A program made the position numbers and the translations under genes. The notes beneath the pieces are model-generated. The model saw only the letters and a program-made list of their open reading frames with translations, ran no database searches and had not been told where the DNA came from. A DNA stretch of 64,000 bases, taken from Fibrobacteria bacterium AD312 (GTDB taxonomy: Bacteria; Fibrobacterota; Fibrobacteria; Fibrobacterales; Fibrobacteraceae). The DNA is taken from NCBI GenBank assembly GCA_001462345.1, contig LIUM01000005.1, forward strand, positions 101,262-165,261. The letters run 5' to 3'. This document shows positions 26,561-34,869 of this stretch, piece by piece; position 1 is the first letter of the stretch, and the number at the start of each line of letters is the position of its first letter.

Positions 26561-27967
26561 TTAGAAAGCTAAAACAAAGCCTACCGATAAAAGGCCTGTT
26601 GCTAAAATGCCAAGACCAAGAGCAGTTAAGCCTTTGACATCTCCTCGGTCATTGTATTTTTTATTGTCTTCAATTAATTTGCGTGTATCTTCATTATAAA
26701 AAGCGGATCCACTTTCATAAGCATCTTTTTTATCTTTAGCCACTTTCCAATCTTGTTCCGCTAAAAACCATAAAACACCAGCACTAACAAAAGGAGCAAT
26801 CGATGACCACAACAAACCGCGACCAATAAAGCGTTTTGTTCTTTCTGTGTTATATTCTTTCTGCATATCGATAATGCCTAAATTCATTGTCACTGGATCT
26901 AATTCCACAAGAACGGTATTAGGCATAAAAGGGAGTACGTCTGTTACAATGGCCGTATCTAAATACCCCACCTTTCTAAAATAAATCATCATTTGAGTTC
27001 TTGGTTTAATATTATCAACCACCACATCGGAAACATAATGAGGCATTATATTTTCATTTGGAGAGACATCTAAATAAACTTCAACCGCTTCGGGAACCGT
27101 ATTAATAGTCAGTAGAGTACTAGGACGTTCCACCGAAATTTCAACCACGTTCAAAGAATCGGCGTTGATTTTAACAGCCTTGTTACCCCACCAATCCACG
27201 TCTTTTAATCGTTTCTTGATAGAGATATTGTATTTCCCAGGCTTTATGCTTTTTATGGTATCAGGAGAGAGCATATCAAGAGGAACCCCATTTACAAAAA
27301 GACTACAAGCCTCTGGAATCGTCTTCACTAAAAGATTAGCCTTCCCTTCTGGATAAAGAGGAATTTCCTCTTCTTCATATTCTTCCTCTTCATATTCAAA
27401 ATCAGATAATGTGAGATCCACCATTTCACCTGTTTCTACATTAATCAATCTCTTAAAATCGTATTTAAATAAACGAATGAATAGAACTTTAGGTTCTTCT
27501 TTGGCCACCACAGAATCCTTTTGCAAGGAATCCATTTTCAAGGAATCCTCACCAGCAGCCTTAGATGAATCTGCAGCTAAAATCGCTGCTTCAAAATCGT
27601 CTGGAGCAGGTTCACTGGATTCAGCATTTGGCGAAACACTTTCTTCTTGTACTGAAGCCTCTTCTACCGAAGCATCTTCAACAGATGTTTCCTCTACTTG
27701 ATTAGAAGATCCAAGCGAATCAGCATTATTCTCAGAGATGCCATATTTTTCAATAATGGCTTGTTCTTCGGCTTCTGCAAGTGCTTTTGCTTGTTTTGCA
27801 GCCATTTCTTCTGGTGTGTATTCTCTTAAATACACCGTATCTTTCACTAATTTGACAAAAATGGCTTCACGTTCTAATGAGTCATCCATTGTTAAATAAC
27901 GAACAGGAACCTCACGAGCAAAGGAACAAACAGAAAGCAGAATAAGCCATAAACAAAAACGATTCAT
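26561..27967 (-). CDS. PEGA-type repeat envelope protein
   Basis: 468 aa. The signal peptide ends at CSFAREV. An acidic, low-complexity region follows (~60-190), including short tandem units of SVEEA/SVEDA type and a YEEEEYEEEE tract. Two PEGA-like beta modules are then visible (LLVKTIPEACSLFVNGVPLDM..., ~215-280, and LLTINTVPEAVEVYLDVSP..., ~285-355). Two hydrophobic segments occur near the C-terminus (~395 and ~450). PEGA modules are found in surface or cell-wall proteins. No partner is obvious; the neighbouring genes are in other transcription units. Confidence 0.65.
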   Translation of the reverse strand: MNRFCLWLILLSVCSFAREVPVRYLTMDDSLEREAIFVKLVKDTVYLREYTPEEMAAKQAKALAEAEEQAIIEKYGISENNADSLGSSNQVEETSVEDASVEEASVQEESVSPNAESSEPAPDDFEAAILAADSSKAAGEDSLKMDSLQKDSVVAKEEPKVLFIRLFKYDFKRLINVETGEMVDLTLSDFEYEEEEYEEEEIPLYPEGKANLLVKTIPEACSLFVNGVPLDMLSPDTIKSIKPGKYNISIKKRLKDVDWWGNKAVKINADSLNVVEISVERPSTLLTINTVPEAVEVYLDVSPNENIMPHYVSDVVVDNIKPRTQMMIYFRKVGYLDTAIVTDVLPFMPNTVLVELDPVTMNLGIIDMQKEYNTERTKRFIGRGLLWSSIAPFVSAGVLWFLAEQDWKVAKDKKDAYESGSAFYNEDTRKLIEDNKKYNDRGDVKGLTALGLGILATGLLSVGFVLAF

Positions 27968-28067
27968 ATCCAAAAAATAACTTAAAAAATGCTAAATTGA
28001 AAAGACAAATACTCTTTCAACAATAAAAAGCGTATATTGTTATAACTATTAATACCTTGGAGGATTT

Positions 28068-28232
28068 ATGAAAAAATACCGTTGTACTGTTTGTGGTTAT
28101 ATCTATGACGAAGTAGCTGGCGACCCAGATTCTGGTGTTGCTCCAGGAACTACTTTTGAAGATATTCCAGAAGATTGGGTTTGTCCTGTGTGCGGAGTCA
28201 CAAAGTCAGACTTTGAACTAACGGAAGACTAA
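28068..28232 (+). CDS. Rubredoxin
   Basis: 54 aa one-iron electron carrier, complete. The four Fe ligands are in [12 protein letters not shown] (Cys 6 and 9) and [13 protein letters not shown] (Cys 39 and 42), with the conserved [19 protein letters not shown] between them. It is preceded by GGAGG. Rubredoxins pass electrons to oxygen or superoxide detoxifying proteins or to oxidoreductases. No partner gene is adjacent; the nearest gene is convergent. The class suits an anaerobe. Confidence 0.97.
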   Translation: MKKYRCTVCGYIYDEVAGDPDSGVAPGTTFEDIPEDWVCPVCGVTKSDFELTED

Positions 28233-28236
28233 AATT

Positions 28237-29010
28237 CTAAGACTTTACTTTTTCAAGTTTTGCACAATAAATAGGGCCCCGACCTTCAGAACGGTCTGGT
28301 AAAATATGAACTCCAAACGGAGTTTGCTCTGCCCCTTCAATCCAAGGAGAAATATTCACTAAACGAATACTCTCCTTTCTTTTTTTGAGGATTTTTTGCA
28401 CCACGGCATCATTTTCAAATGGAGAAAGAGCACAAGTGCTATAGACTAAAAGGCCTCCTGGCGCCAGCGCATCTACCGCTGAAGCAAGTAAAGAGCCCTG
28501 TTCCACCGAGAGTCTCTTTGTTCGACTCAGAGACCACTGTTCTAAATGCTTTGGTGATTGCACGACATGACGCTCCGAAGAGCAAGGGGCGTCTAACAAG
28601 ATTCGATCAAATTGGCCTTTGCAATAAAGCCCAAAACGAGAACCATCATAACCAGTCACTTTTATATTAGAATGCCACTCCACTGGAAGCGTATTTTCAA
28701 GGACATGTTGCAAACGAATGCGCCTATCTGGCGAACGATCATTACATTGTAATGAACCTTGACCCGCAAGTACAGAAGCTATAACTAAAGATTTTCCTCC
28801 AGGAGCAGCACACATGTCTAAAACAGACATTCCTGGTTCTACATCCAAGCATTTGGCGGCAAATTGAGATGCCTCATCTAAAAAATAAGGTTGTAAAGAA
28901 TTGGAAAAACGAAGTTCAATAGGGTGAGATTCTTTAAAAAGTGATTCTAGCAACAATGGCCAGCGATCACCATAGTGCTTACAATAAAAGTCATTAAATT
29001 CTGAATTCAT
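28237..29010 (-). CDS. RsmB/NOP2/Sun-family RNA m5C methyltransferase
   Basis: 257 aa. SAM-dependent cytosine-C5 RNA methyltransferase. Seen are the SAM motif VLDMCAAPGGKSLVIAS (~65), FDRILLDAPCSSERHV with the release-aiding Cys of the PCS motif, and YSTCALSPFEND with the nucleophile Cys in TC. It is shorter than RsmB (no NusB-like N-terminal domain), so the target, rRNA or tRNA, is uncertain. The start is an ATG 15 codons inside the longest frame; the longer form would reach close to the tRNA gene just upstream on the same strand. Confidence 0.85.
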   Translation of the reverse strand: MNSEFNDFYCKHYGDRWPLLLESLFKESHPIELRFSNSLQPYFLDEASQFAAKCLDVEPGMSVLDMCAAPGGKSLVIASVLAGQGSLQCNDRSPDRRIRLQHVLENTLPVEWHSNIKVTGYDGSRFGLYCKGQFDRILLDAPCSSERHVVQSPKHLEQWSLSRTKRLSVEQGSLLASAVDALAPGGLLVYSTCALSPFENDAVVQKILKKRKESIRLVNISPWIEGAEQTPFGVHILPDRSEGRGPIYCAKLEKVKS

Positions 29011-29062
29011 CGCCCTAATCCGGTAAAAATGGCCTTTATAAAAAACAGGCGGCACAAAAAGA

Positions 29063-29133
29063 TTGAGCTACCTGGACTCGAACCAAGACAAACAGATTCA
29101 GAATCTGTTGTGCTACCATTACACCATAGCTCA
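29063..29133 (-). tRNA. tRNA-Gln (anticodon CUG)
   Basis: 71 bases fold into a normal cloverleaf. The acceptor TGAGCTA pairs with TAGCTCA. The D-arm GTGTAATGGTAGCAC, anticodon arm ACAGA-TTCTGAA-TCTGT (anticodon CTG) and T-arm CTTGG-TTCGAGT-CCAGG follow. The first pair U1-A72 is typical for tRNA-Gln. CCA is not encoded (after the A discriminator comes TC), so CCA must be added by an enzyme. It lies between the methyltransferase gene and a lipoprotein gene, all on the minus strand. Confidence 0.95.
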
Positions 29134-29175
29134 GTGCGAAGTCAAATTTATAAAAAAAAAGGACGTCGGCAAGGG

Positions 29176-30525
29176 TTATTTAGTTTTGGTAGGAGGGGTA
29201 TAGGTGATCCCTTGCTGCGAAAGCGATTCTCCTTCGGGGAGGTTCACTGTCAGCATTTGTACAAAAGTATCCATGGACTCATTGCCATTTATTAATACTT
29301 GAATGACATTATAATCACCTGTATAAAAAAGAAGTTCTTGAGAACCCGCAGGAAGAGAATTCATTTGTATATCATTGCACGTAATTTGGCGAACAAAATG
29401 ACTTGTTCCTTTAAAACCAAGTACAACGCTATTCAATGTACAATTGGAAGAATCTGAAACCAGTTTAATAAAACCTTGGAAAGAAGATGGTTCTTTTAAT
29501 AGAACAGTGGAGACCGAAATGGTATCACTTTTATTTTCTAAAACGCTTTGATCTAGGTATTCTGAAACCCCTATAGCAACAAGATTACCATATTCATAAG
29601 CACTCACTTCTATACGGAAACTATCTTCCACTGCTGTTGGAAACGGTAATTCCCACCAACCAAGACTATCCGTCACGGTATTCAGAGTATTAAAAGTACC
29701 TCGTCCCATGGCATAACCAAATCCATAAATATCATCAATCAAACGAACATTGGCCCAAGCTTGTGGTTTGCCATCAAGTCCAATCACACGTCCCTTAAGA
29801 CGACCAGAAGAAGAAACATTGGGATTTTGAACTGGGTACTTCCAAACAAGGGAATCTAATTTCAGAGTATCTCCTTCTACCACATTCACATCTATTCTTT
29901 GGAAAATATCAGGATAGGATACACCACTTTCAAATAGTTTTTGAATCATGAAAGGATCGGCAGGGAAAATCACTAAAGACTTTGTACTTGTTCCCATGCC
30001 AAGGGTAAAGGAGTCTCCAGAAAGTACACTTGTTTGATAGGAAGAGCCTTCGGCATGAATTTCAAAATGAGAACCTAGGTTAATGGATGCCCCTGAAGGA
30101 TCGTATTTAAATAGACCTTTCACATAAGCGGCTTTTTTCAATTTTATTTTTCCTAAGTCTGTTTTTTGAGTGCCTAAGGCCACTAAGTTCTTAAGGAATA
30201 CGACTTCATCTAATGCACTACCTAACAACCACCTTACTTCTAAATCAAAAGTATCTGAAAGAAGAGAATCAAACTTAAAAGCACCCATAGAATCGGTCAT
30301 CGTTTCTAAATAAGGCCTATTACTCGACACACTCGATTGATTCAAAGTAGGGACTGTTTTTGCAAGCATACGAACACTCGCACCAGAAGCAACAGAGCCA
30401 TCCGTTTTTTGAATTACACCAGCAATTGTATTTTCAGTATCTGTAGCAGTTCCAGAGACAGAACCGCCATCATTACAGGCTATAAGCCAAAATAAAAGCA
30501 CGATTAATATGTATCGTTTTTTCAT
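29176..30525 (-). CDS. Lipoprotein with carboxypeptidase-regulatory-like repeats
   Basis: 449 aa. The lipobox LIAC puts Cys at ~17. After it comes a Gly/Ser/Thr spacer and NTIAGVIQKTDGSVASGASVRML, a carboxypeptidase regulatory-like (beta-sandwich) module. A second such module is near ~245 (GRLKGRVIGLDGKPQAWANVRLI). The rest is beta-rich. It overlaps the upstream TIGR02147 regulator by four bases. The other pair in this window (56618-59028) has the same gene order and overlap, and a similar post-lipobox segment. Likely an outer-membrane-anchored surface protein; ligand unknown. Confidence 0.75.
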   Translation of the reverse strand: MKKRYILIVLLFWLIACNDGGSVSGTATDTENTIAGVIQKTDGSVASGASVRMLAKTVPTLNQSSVSSNRPYLETMTDSMGAFKFDSLLSDTFDLEVRWLLGSALDEVVFLKNLVALGTQKTDLGKIKLKKAAYVKGLFKYDPSGASINLGSHFEIHAEGSSYQTSVLSGDSFTLGMGTSTKSLVIFPADPFMIQKLFESGVSYPDIFQRIDVNVVEGDTLKLDSLVWKYPVQNPNVSSSGRLKGRVIGLDGKPQAWANVRLIDDIYGFGYAMGRGTFNTLNTVTDSLGWWELPFPTAVEDSFRIEVSAYEYGNLVAIGVSEYLDQSVLENKSDTISVSTVLLKEPSSFQGFIKLVSDSSNCTLNSVVLGFKGTSHFVRQITCNDIQMNSLPAGSQELLFYTGDYNVIQVLINGNESMDTFVQMLTVNLPEGESLSQQGITYTPPTKTK

Positions 30526-31346
30526 TTAATGTCCTTTTCTTTTGACACAGGAAAAAACTGAATATTTAACTCACACACCATCGATTCACCTTCATCGGAA
30601 CGAACAATATCTACTATTTCTTTTCTAAAGATATCAATCTTTCGAATAATCCGTTCTAAACCCTGAGAAGAAATACTCATTGTAGTGCAAGAAACATTAC
30701 GACGTTCTACCGTAAAATGATCGAGCGCATTTTTACCAAGATCAATCATCTGCTTTTGAAACTCGTGAACAAATAAGGGAGCTATTTCACTACTGCTAGA
30801 AATCGTCTTATGAACAGGACGATAGTAAGAATCAACAACTTCAATTAAACCCAAATCCTGTAAAAGACGAACAGCCTGTTTTGCTTGAGGAATAGAAATA
30901 CGAGGGGTTAAAAATAAAGCCAAGTCTTGAATGTTTTGTTCTTGGACATTTAATACCGAAAGGGCTTCACGAATCACTACATGATACCATTTTGAATAGT
31001 ATTCTTGTTGATTTTTTGTTAAGCGCTTCATCGTTCTAGGAAGAAGCGTAGACATCTGTTCAAAAATTTGTTGCTTGGATTCAGATTGTTCTGCATGAGT
31101 AAAATCGACCATCAACTGAAAATAGCGGCCTTCTTTTTCACTAAGGCCAAGAGCCAAAATAAACTTTGGAATCATTTGAGGAGTTAATGATTTTCGCCCT
31201 TTTACTAAATCCAGATATAACCCTGAAGAAGTATAGCCCGCTTTTTTGGCAAATACCCTATAAGAGAAATAACGATGAACCGATTTACGATAATCGTAAT
31301 AATCTTTTAAATATGTACGATAATTGTAGTATGCAAAAACATTCAT
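30522..31346 (-). CDS. TIGR02147/DUF4423 family putative regulator
   Basis: 274 aa, cytosolic. The N-terminus (FAYYNYRTYLKDYYDYRK) is typical of TIGR02147, a family expanded in Fibrobacter. Residues ~25-80 look like an Xre-type helix-turn-helix: YRVFAKKAGYTSSGLYLDLV, then KGRKSLTPQMIPKFILALGL. The C-terminal DUF4423 half (~100-274) includes a second winged-helix-like stretch (ISIPQAKQAVRLLQDLGLIE). It is the first gene of a two-gene unit with the overlapping lipoprotein, so it probably controls that gene; this is inferred. The start is the ATG at MNVFAYY; no Shine-Dalgarno sequence is visible. Confidence 0.85.
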   Translation of the reverse strand: MNVFAYYNYRTYLKDYYDYRKSVHRYFSYRVFAKKAGYTSSGLYLDLVKGRKSLTPQMIPKFILALGLSEKEGRYFQLMVDFTHAEQSESKQQIFEQMSTLLPRTMKRLTKNQQEYYSKWYHVVIREALSVLNVQEQNIQDLALFLTPRISIPQAKQAVRLLQDLGLIEVVDSYYRPVHKTISSSSEIAPLFVHEFQKQMIDLGKNALDHFTVERRNVSCTTMSISSQGLERIIRKIDIFRKEIVDIVRSDEGESMVCELNIQFFPVSKEKDIK

Positions 31347-31496
31347 TATTATAATTATAAATTTTTTATTCAATTTTGGGAACACCTGAATTATAAAAAG
31401 AACGCTTTGAGAACACTTTCAAGCTCAAATTCACTTTTATGTGTTTTTTTGCCTCTTTTTTTGTCTATTTTTTAGGAACACCCAATCCCATCCTTA

Positions 31497-31533
31497 GGAG
31501 CTCTGTTACACTCAACAGAGCTCCTTATTTTTT
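31497..31533 (+). terminator. Strong intrinsic terminator with no upstream plus-strand gene
   Basis: GGAGCTCTGTT (31497-31507) and AACAGAGCTCC (31514-31524) form an 11-base perfect stem with a 6-base loop, then TTATTTTTT. It can only terminate on the plus strand, because the minus side lacks a T-run. No coding gene precedes it on that strand, so it may end a small RNA or a leader. Confidence 0.75.
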
Positions 31534-31574
31534 ATAAGCCTCCAAAAAGATTTTTGTTTTTTATTTTTATAAGC

Positions 31575-32339
31575 ATGAACGTGAAAAAAATCGTAATTCC
31601 CTTTTTATTTAAAATACTTCGTGCCATCGGTCTTATATTATTAATCTATGTTTCCATGGTCTTTTATTTGGCATTAACAGAAAGGCAAATTGCTTACCCT
31701 CGTGCTATTGTTCACACAGAAGCTAATTCTTTTATAGATACTCTAGCAAAACCTATTTCTTGCATTCTTCCTGATGAACTTGTATTAAGTGGATGGATTA
31801 TAGGCAAAAATAATAATCGTGCTCTACTTTATTTTCCAGATACTGAAGAAGACGCAGCTCAATTCTTAGCAGAAACGTATCCTTTAGAAGAGGCTGTGGT
31901 TGCATTTAATTATAGAGGTTCTGCGGGCAACAAAGGGAAACCCTCTGAAGAGACTTTTGAAAGCGATGCAAAATCCATTTTAGAATGCGCACAACAAATT
32001 CACCCTCACCCTATTTTGATTGGAAGAGGAAAGGGAGCCATCCTCGCTTCAAAACTTACAAAAGCTAACGACACCCTTATTCTTATTGATCCAACGCTTA
32101 GCTTTAAGGCTTCTATTTCTGATAAATACAGACTTTTGTTCCCCTCATTTTTGGTTCGTAATAAAACACAAATGAAAGATTTGTCTTCCTTAGACTCTTC
32201 TCTTATAATAATCTTACAAGACCGTAAGAATAAAATAACTTTGCAAGAAAAAGTAAGCGAAAAACATCCTTCAATAAAATTAATTAAGCGTGAAGGAAAG
32301 ACCTTAAAACAAGTGTTACAATTTATACTTAATTTATAG
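31575..32339 (+). CDS. Membrane-anchored alpha/beta-hydrolase-like protein, catalytic residues lost
   Basis: 254 aa. One N-terminal membrane helix (~9-32) is followed by the Bem46/YfhR-type alpha/beta-hydrolase fold: ALLYFPD in place of the HG oxyanion motif, VVAFNYRGSAGNKGKPSEE as in the family (DYRGYGkSeG.PsEe), then ILIGRGKGAILAS at the nucleophile elbow. There the usual GRSLGG Ser is Gly, and the expected Asp and His near the end are also not found. It is thus probably a non-catalytic member. The start chosen is the ATG before the membrane helix. Confidence 0.65.
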   Translation: MNVKKIVIPFLFKILRAIGLILLIYVSMVFYLALTERQIAYPRAIVHTEANSFIDTLAKPISCILPDELVLSGWIIGKNNNRALLYFPDTEEDAAQFLAETYPLEEAVVAFNYRGSAGNKGKPSEETFESDAKSILECAQQIHPHPILIGRGKGAILASKLTKANDTLILIDPTLSFKASISDKYRLLFPSFLVRNKTQMKDLSSLDSSLIIILQDRKNKITLQEKVSEKHPSIKLIKREGKTLKQVLQFILNL

Positions 32340-32432
32340 CGTTTCATAACTTAAAACTGCAATTTAATGGTTTATCTTTTATTTTTTTACTAATTTGCTG
32401 TTATCGATTTTTATTATTAGATGAGGTCATTA

Positions 32433-33098
32433 ATGCCTACGTTACAAGCTAGAATGGATATCCGCGGGTTCTTACGCGTTCAAGAACACTTAGCCACAGA
32501 ACTTAAAATTAAAAACACTCCTTATGCTGACGTTTTTATTAATAAAACCACTCAGCAGATTTCCATTGTTCCTACAAAGAAAATAAAAGAGACATCTTTC
32601 CGTTTTATTCCAAGCAATAGCGGTTATTTAATTTATCTGAAAGGAGCAATGAAGGTTCTTGACATCCCAGTAATTCCTGGATCTGTTTCTTTAATTCAAG
32701 AAAACGATAAATTAATTTTTAGCGGTAAAAAGAAGACAAAAAAACAAGGTACTTGGGAACTATTCGCCTGCCGTAATTCAGTTGGCATTCCAATGATTTC
32801 TATCGATAATCGTGGAACCTTAATTCTAGATAAGCGTTGTATCGAAATGATTGATACCGCCTCAAATAATACGCTAACAGCTGAATTTGACGATAAGAAG
32901 AAAATGTTCCATTTAACGTTTAGTAAAAAAGGTTTTATTAACGTTAGAACTATTGCAAGCCATGCCAATATCTCTTTTATGGGTACTTTATCCTCATTTG
33001 GCTTACCTATTCCACAAAAAAGAGTAAGAACTGGTTGTACTATTAAAGGAAAAACATTATCTTTTAATGCATCGGAGTTAGTCCCAAAGAAAAAATAA
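32433..33098 (+). CDS. Hypothetical protein with an internal duplication
   Basis: 221 aa, no signal peptide, basic. Two halves look alike: ADVFINKTTQQISIVPT ... LKGAMKVLDIPVIPGSVSL and LTAEFDDKKKMFHLTFSK ... LSSFGLPIPQKRVRTGCTI, each a beta-rich unit of ~75 residues. The resemblance is weak but keeps the order of hydrophobic positions. I do not recognise the family. The start ATG has GAGGT upstream, inside a preceding ATG. Twelve bases separate it from the next gene, so they probably share an mRNA. Confidence 0.6.
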   Translation: MPTLQARMDIRGFLRVQEHLATELKIKNTPYADVFINKTTQQISIVPTKKIKETSFRFIPSNSGYLIYLKGAMKVLDIPVIPGSVSLIQENDKLIFSGKKKTKKQGTWELFACRNSVGIPMISIDNRGTLILDKRCIEMIDTASNNTLTAEFDDKKKMFHLTFSKKGFINVRTIASHANISFMGTLSSFGLPIPQKRVRTGCTIKGKTLSFNASELVPKKK

Positions 33099-33110
33099 GG
33101 ATGGGAATCC

Positions 33111-33509
33111 ATGTACGAAGTACTAAAGCTTTTCTACACAGTCCACTACAATGTAGGGGCTGTTTGTATTTTAATACTTTTCGGCATTATTTTTGTTTTG
33201 ACCAAAAAGAATTATCGAACGGCTTTAATCCTTGGCGTTATTCTAGTTGTCATTAATGTTTATGTTTATAAAAAAACCATTGATCGCGTATGGACTCTCA
33301 CAGAAGGCGAGAGATCCTGGAAATTCTCGATTGAAAAAGATTGGACTATTACAGAAATCGTTGATGAAAAAGATACTGTAGTCTACCATTGGTGCTGGCT
33401 TGATCAATGGTGGGATAACATTGCAAGTACAGACTTAGTAGGAACGCTTTGGGGCACAAAACAAGTGGATAAATATCGCAAAACGTCTGAAGAGCGCATG
33501 AAAGATTAA
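33111..33509 (+). CDS. Small membrane protein of unknown function
   Basis: 132 aa. Two membrane helices (~14-32 and ~37-55) are followed by a ~75-residue soluble tail rich in Trp (VYHWCWLDQWWDNI). GGGAATCC lies before the ATG. It is likely co-transcribed with the gene before it and convergent with lpxH, whose stop is two bases away. No known motif. Confidence 0.6.
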   Translation: MYEVLKLFYTVHYNVGAVCILILFGIIFVLTKKNYRTALILGVILVVINVYVYKKTIDRVWTLTEGERSWKFSIEKDWTITEIVDEKDTVVYHWCWLDQWWDNIASTDLVGTLWGTKQVDKYRKTSEERMKD

Positions 33510-33511
33510 TG

Positions 33512-34237
33512 CTAGGGAACTTCTATAATTTGAAATCCTGATTCCTTATTATAGACTCCATAAGAAAGCTCAAATAACCACTGCCCACAACAAACAACAG
33601 TGCCCTCAGAAACACTCCAAATTCCTTTTAAATGATGATGTCCATGCACAAAAAAAGTGCATTGGTGTGCTTTCATCTTTTTTTGTGCAGCTTCTAAATA
33701 TTCTTCAATTACAATCGGGCAATCTATGCTCACTTGCCTGCTTTTACTTCCGACACGAAGAGCGATCTCCATGCCAAGGTCTGGATGTAAAAGGCGAAAT
33801 AGAAAACGATTTAATGGAAAGTCTAAAACTTTTCTTAAAAAGCGATAGCCTCTATCTGAACGAGGAATACCATCTCCATGAGTGCAAAAAAATCTTGTCC
33901 CATCGACATCAAGTAATAATTCTTGATGCACTTGAACACCTAACTCTTCTGGGAAAAATGACTCTAAAGCAAAATCATGATTTCCACGTAAATAGTGTAT
34001 TTGAATGCCCGAGTCTGTTAACTCCATAAAAGTCTTATATAATCTGATATGATGTTTATTTACATAATGGCGATATTCATACCAAAACTCAAAAAGATCA
34101 CCTACAATCACTATATGACTTGCAGTCCCCTTCCAAGACAAAAGAGTTTTTATAAAAAGTTCTTCTCTATTTAAAATGCTTTTAGATGGAGAAGTTCCTA
34201 AATGGGCATCAGAAATGAAATAAACAGACGGACTCAT
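33512..34237 (-). CDS. lpxH: UDP-2,3-diacylglucosamine pyrophosphatase
   Basis: 241 aa. It cleaves UDP-2,3-diacylglucosamine to lipid X and UMP in lipid A synthesis, at the inner membrane. The calcineurin-like metal-binding series is complete: SDAHLG (~9), GDLFEFW (~46), RGNHDF (~85), CTHGD (~119) and VHGHHH (~205). Its presence shows that the organism makes lipid A. Length is normal. Divergent from the next lipoprotein gene. Confidence 0.92.
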   Translation of the reverse strand: MSPSVYFISDAHLGTSPSKSILNREELFIKTLLSWKGTASHIVIVGDLFEFWYEYRHYVNKHHIRLYKTFMELTDSGIQIHYLRGNHDFALESFFPEELGVQVHQELLLDVDGTRFFCTHGDGIPRSDRGYRFLRKVLDFPLNRFLFRLLHPDLGMEIALRVGSKSRQVSIDCPIVIEEYLEAAQKKMKAHQCTFFVHGHHHLKGIWSVSEGTVVCCGQWLFELSYGVYNKESGFQIIEVP

Positions 34238-34294
34238 TGTGTTTAATTTAACAAACTAAAGATGATTTGATGATTTAATATTACTTTTAAATGA

Positions 34295-34843
34295 ATGAAA
34301 CGTTTTATTTTCATCTCTATCGCTTTAGTATGCATTGGATGTGCTCCTGACTTTTCTGGTGCGGATATTCATTATAAAGAAAAACATTCTTCTTCGCTTT
34401 ATATTAGGTCCTTTTCTCTAAAAGTGAATAACCAATCCTTATCAGCTTCTCCAAAAATGATTTCGGCTTATAGCACGAGTTTAAGCAAGGCAAATCTCCA
34501 TCCTGAATGTAAAGTAGACGTTTCTATTCAAGAAACTATCCACACAGAGAAAAAAAGCCTCTGGTATTTGGGAACGGCTCTGATGATTCCTTTTTGGCCT
34601 GCTCAACCCATGAAGGGTTTTATTCGACTGCAAAGCTCTTTTGAAATATTTTGCAACCAGAATTTAATACAACGACTTGATTTTTTTGAAGAAGAAGATT
34701 TTGATTTTTTCTGGTATGGCGCATTTAGATCTTATGAAATTGAAAACCGTTTAGAATGGCTTCACGAAAAAATGATCAAAAGGTTGGAGTTTGCCCTGCA
34801 ATATGATACTCCTGTCGATGCCGGCTGCGCTTCTGATTTCTAA
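34295..34843 (+). CDS. Lipoprotein of unknown function
   Basis: 182 aa. Signal sequence with lipobox CIGC (Cys ~16). The mature part holds a hydrophobic stretch (LGTALMIPFWPAQPM) and acidic-aromatic DFFEEEDFDFFW. No family recognised. It is followed 26 bases later by rsmI and lnt. Lnt would acylate this and the other lipoproteins of the window. Confidence 0.6.
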   Translation: MKRFIFISIALVCIGCAPDFSGADIHYKEKHSSSLYIRSFSLKVNNQSLSASPKMISAYSTSLSKANLHPECKVDVSIQETIHTEKKSLWYLGTALMIPFWPAQPMKGFIRLQSSFEIFCNQNLIQRLDFFEEEDFDFFWYGAFRSYEIENRLEWLHEKMIKRLEFALQYDTPVDAGCASDF

Positions 34844-34869
34844 ATTAAAAAAAAACAATTATTAATTTT

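Noticed and set aside
31439..31543. 34-codon ORF MCFFASFF... over the orphan terminator
   Set aside because: No ribosome-binding site, and it runs through the hairpin; low-complexity T-rich codons.
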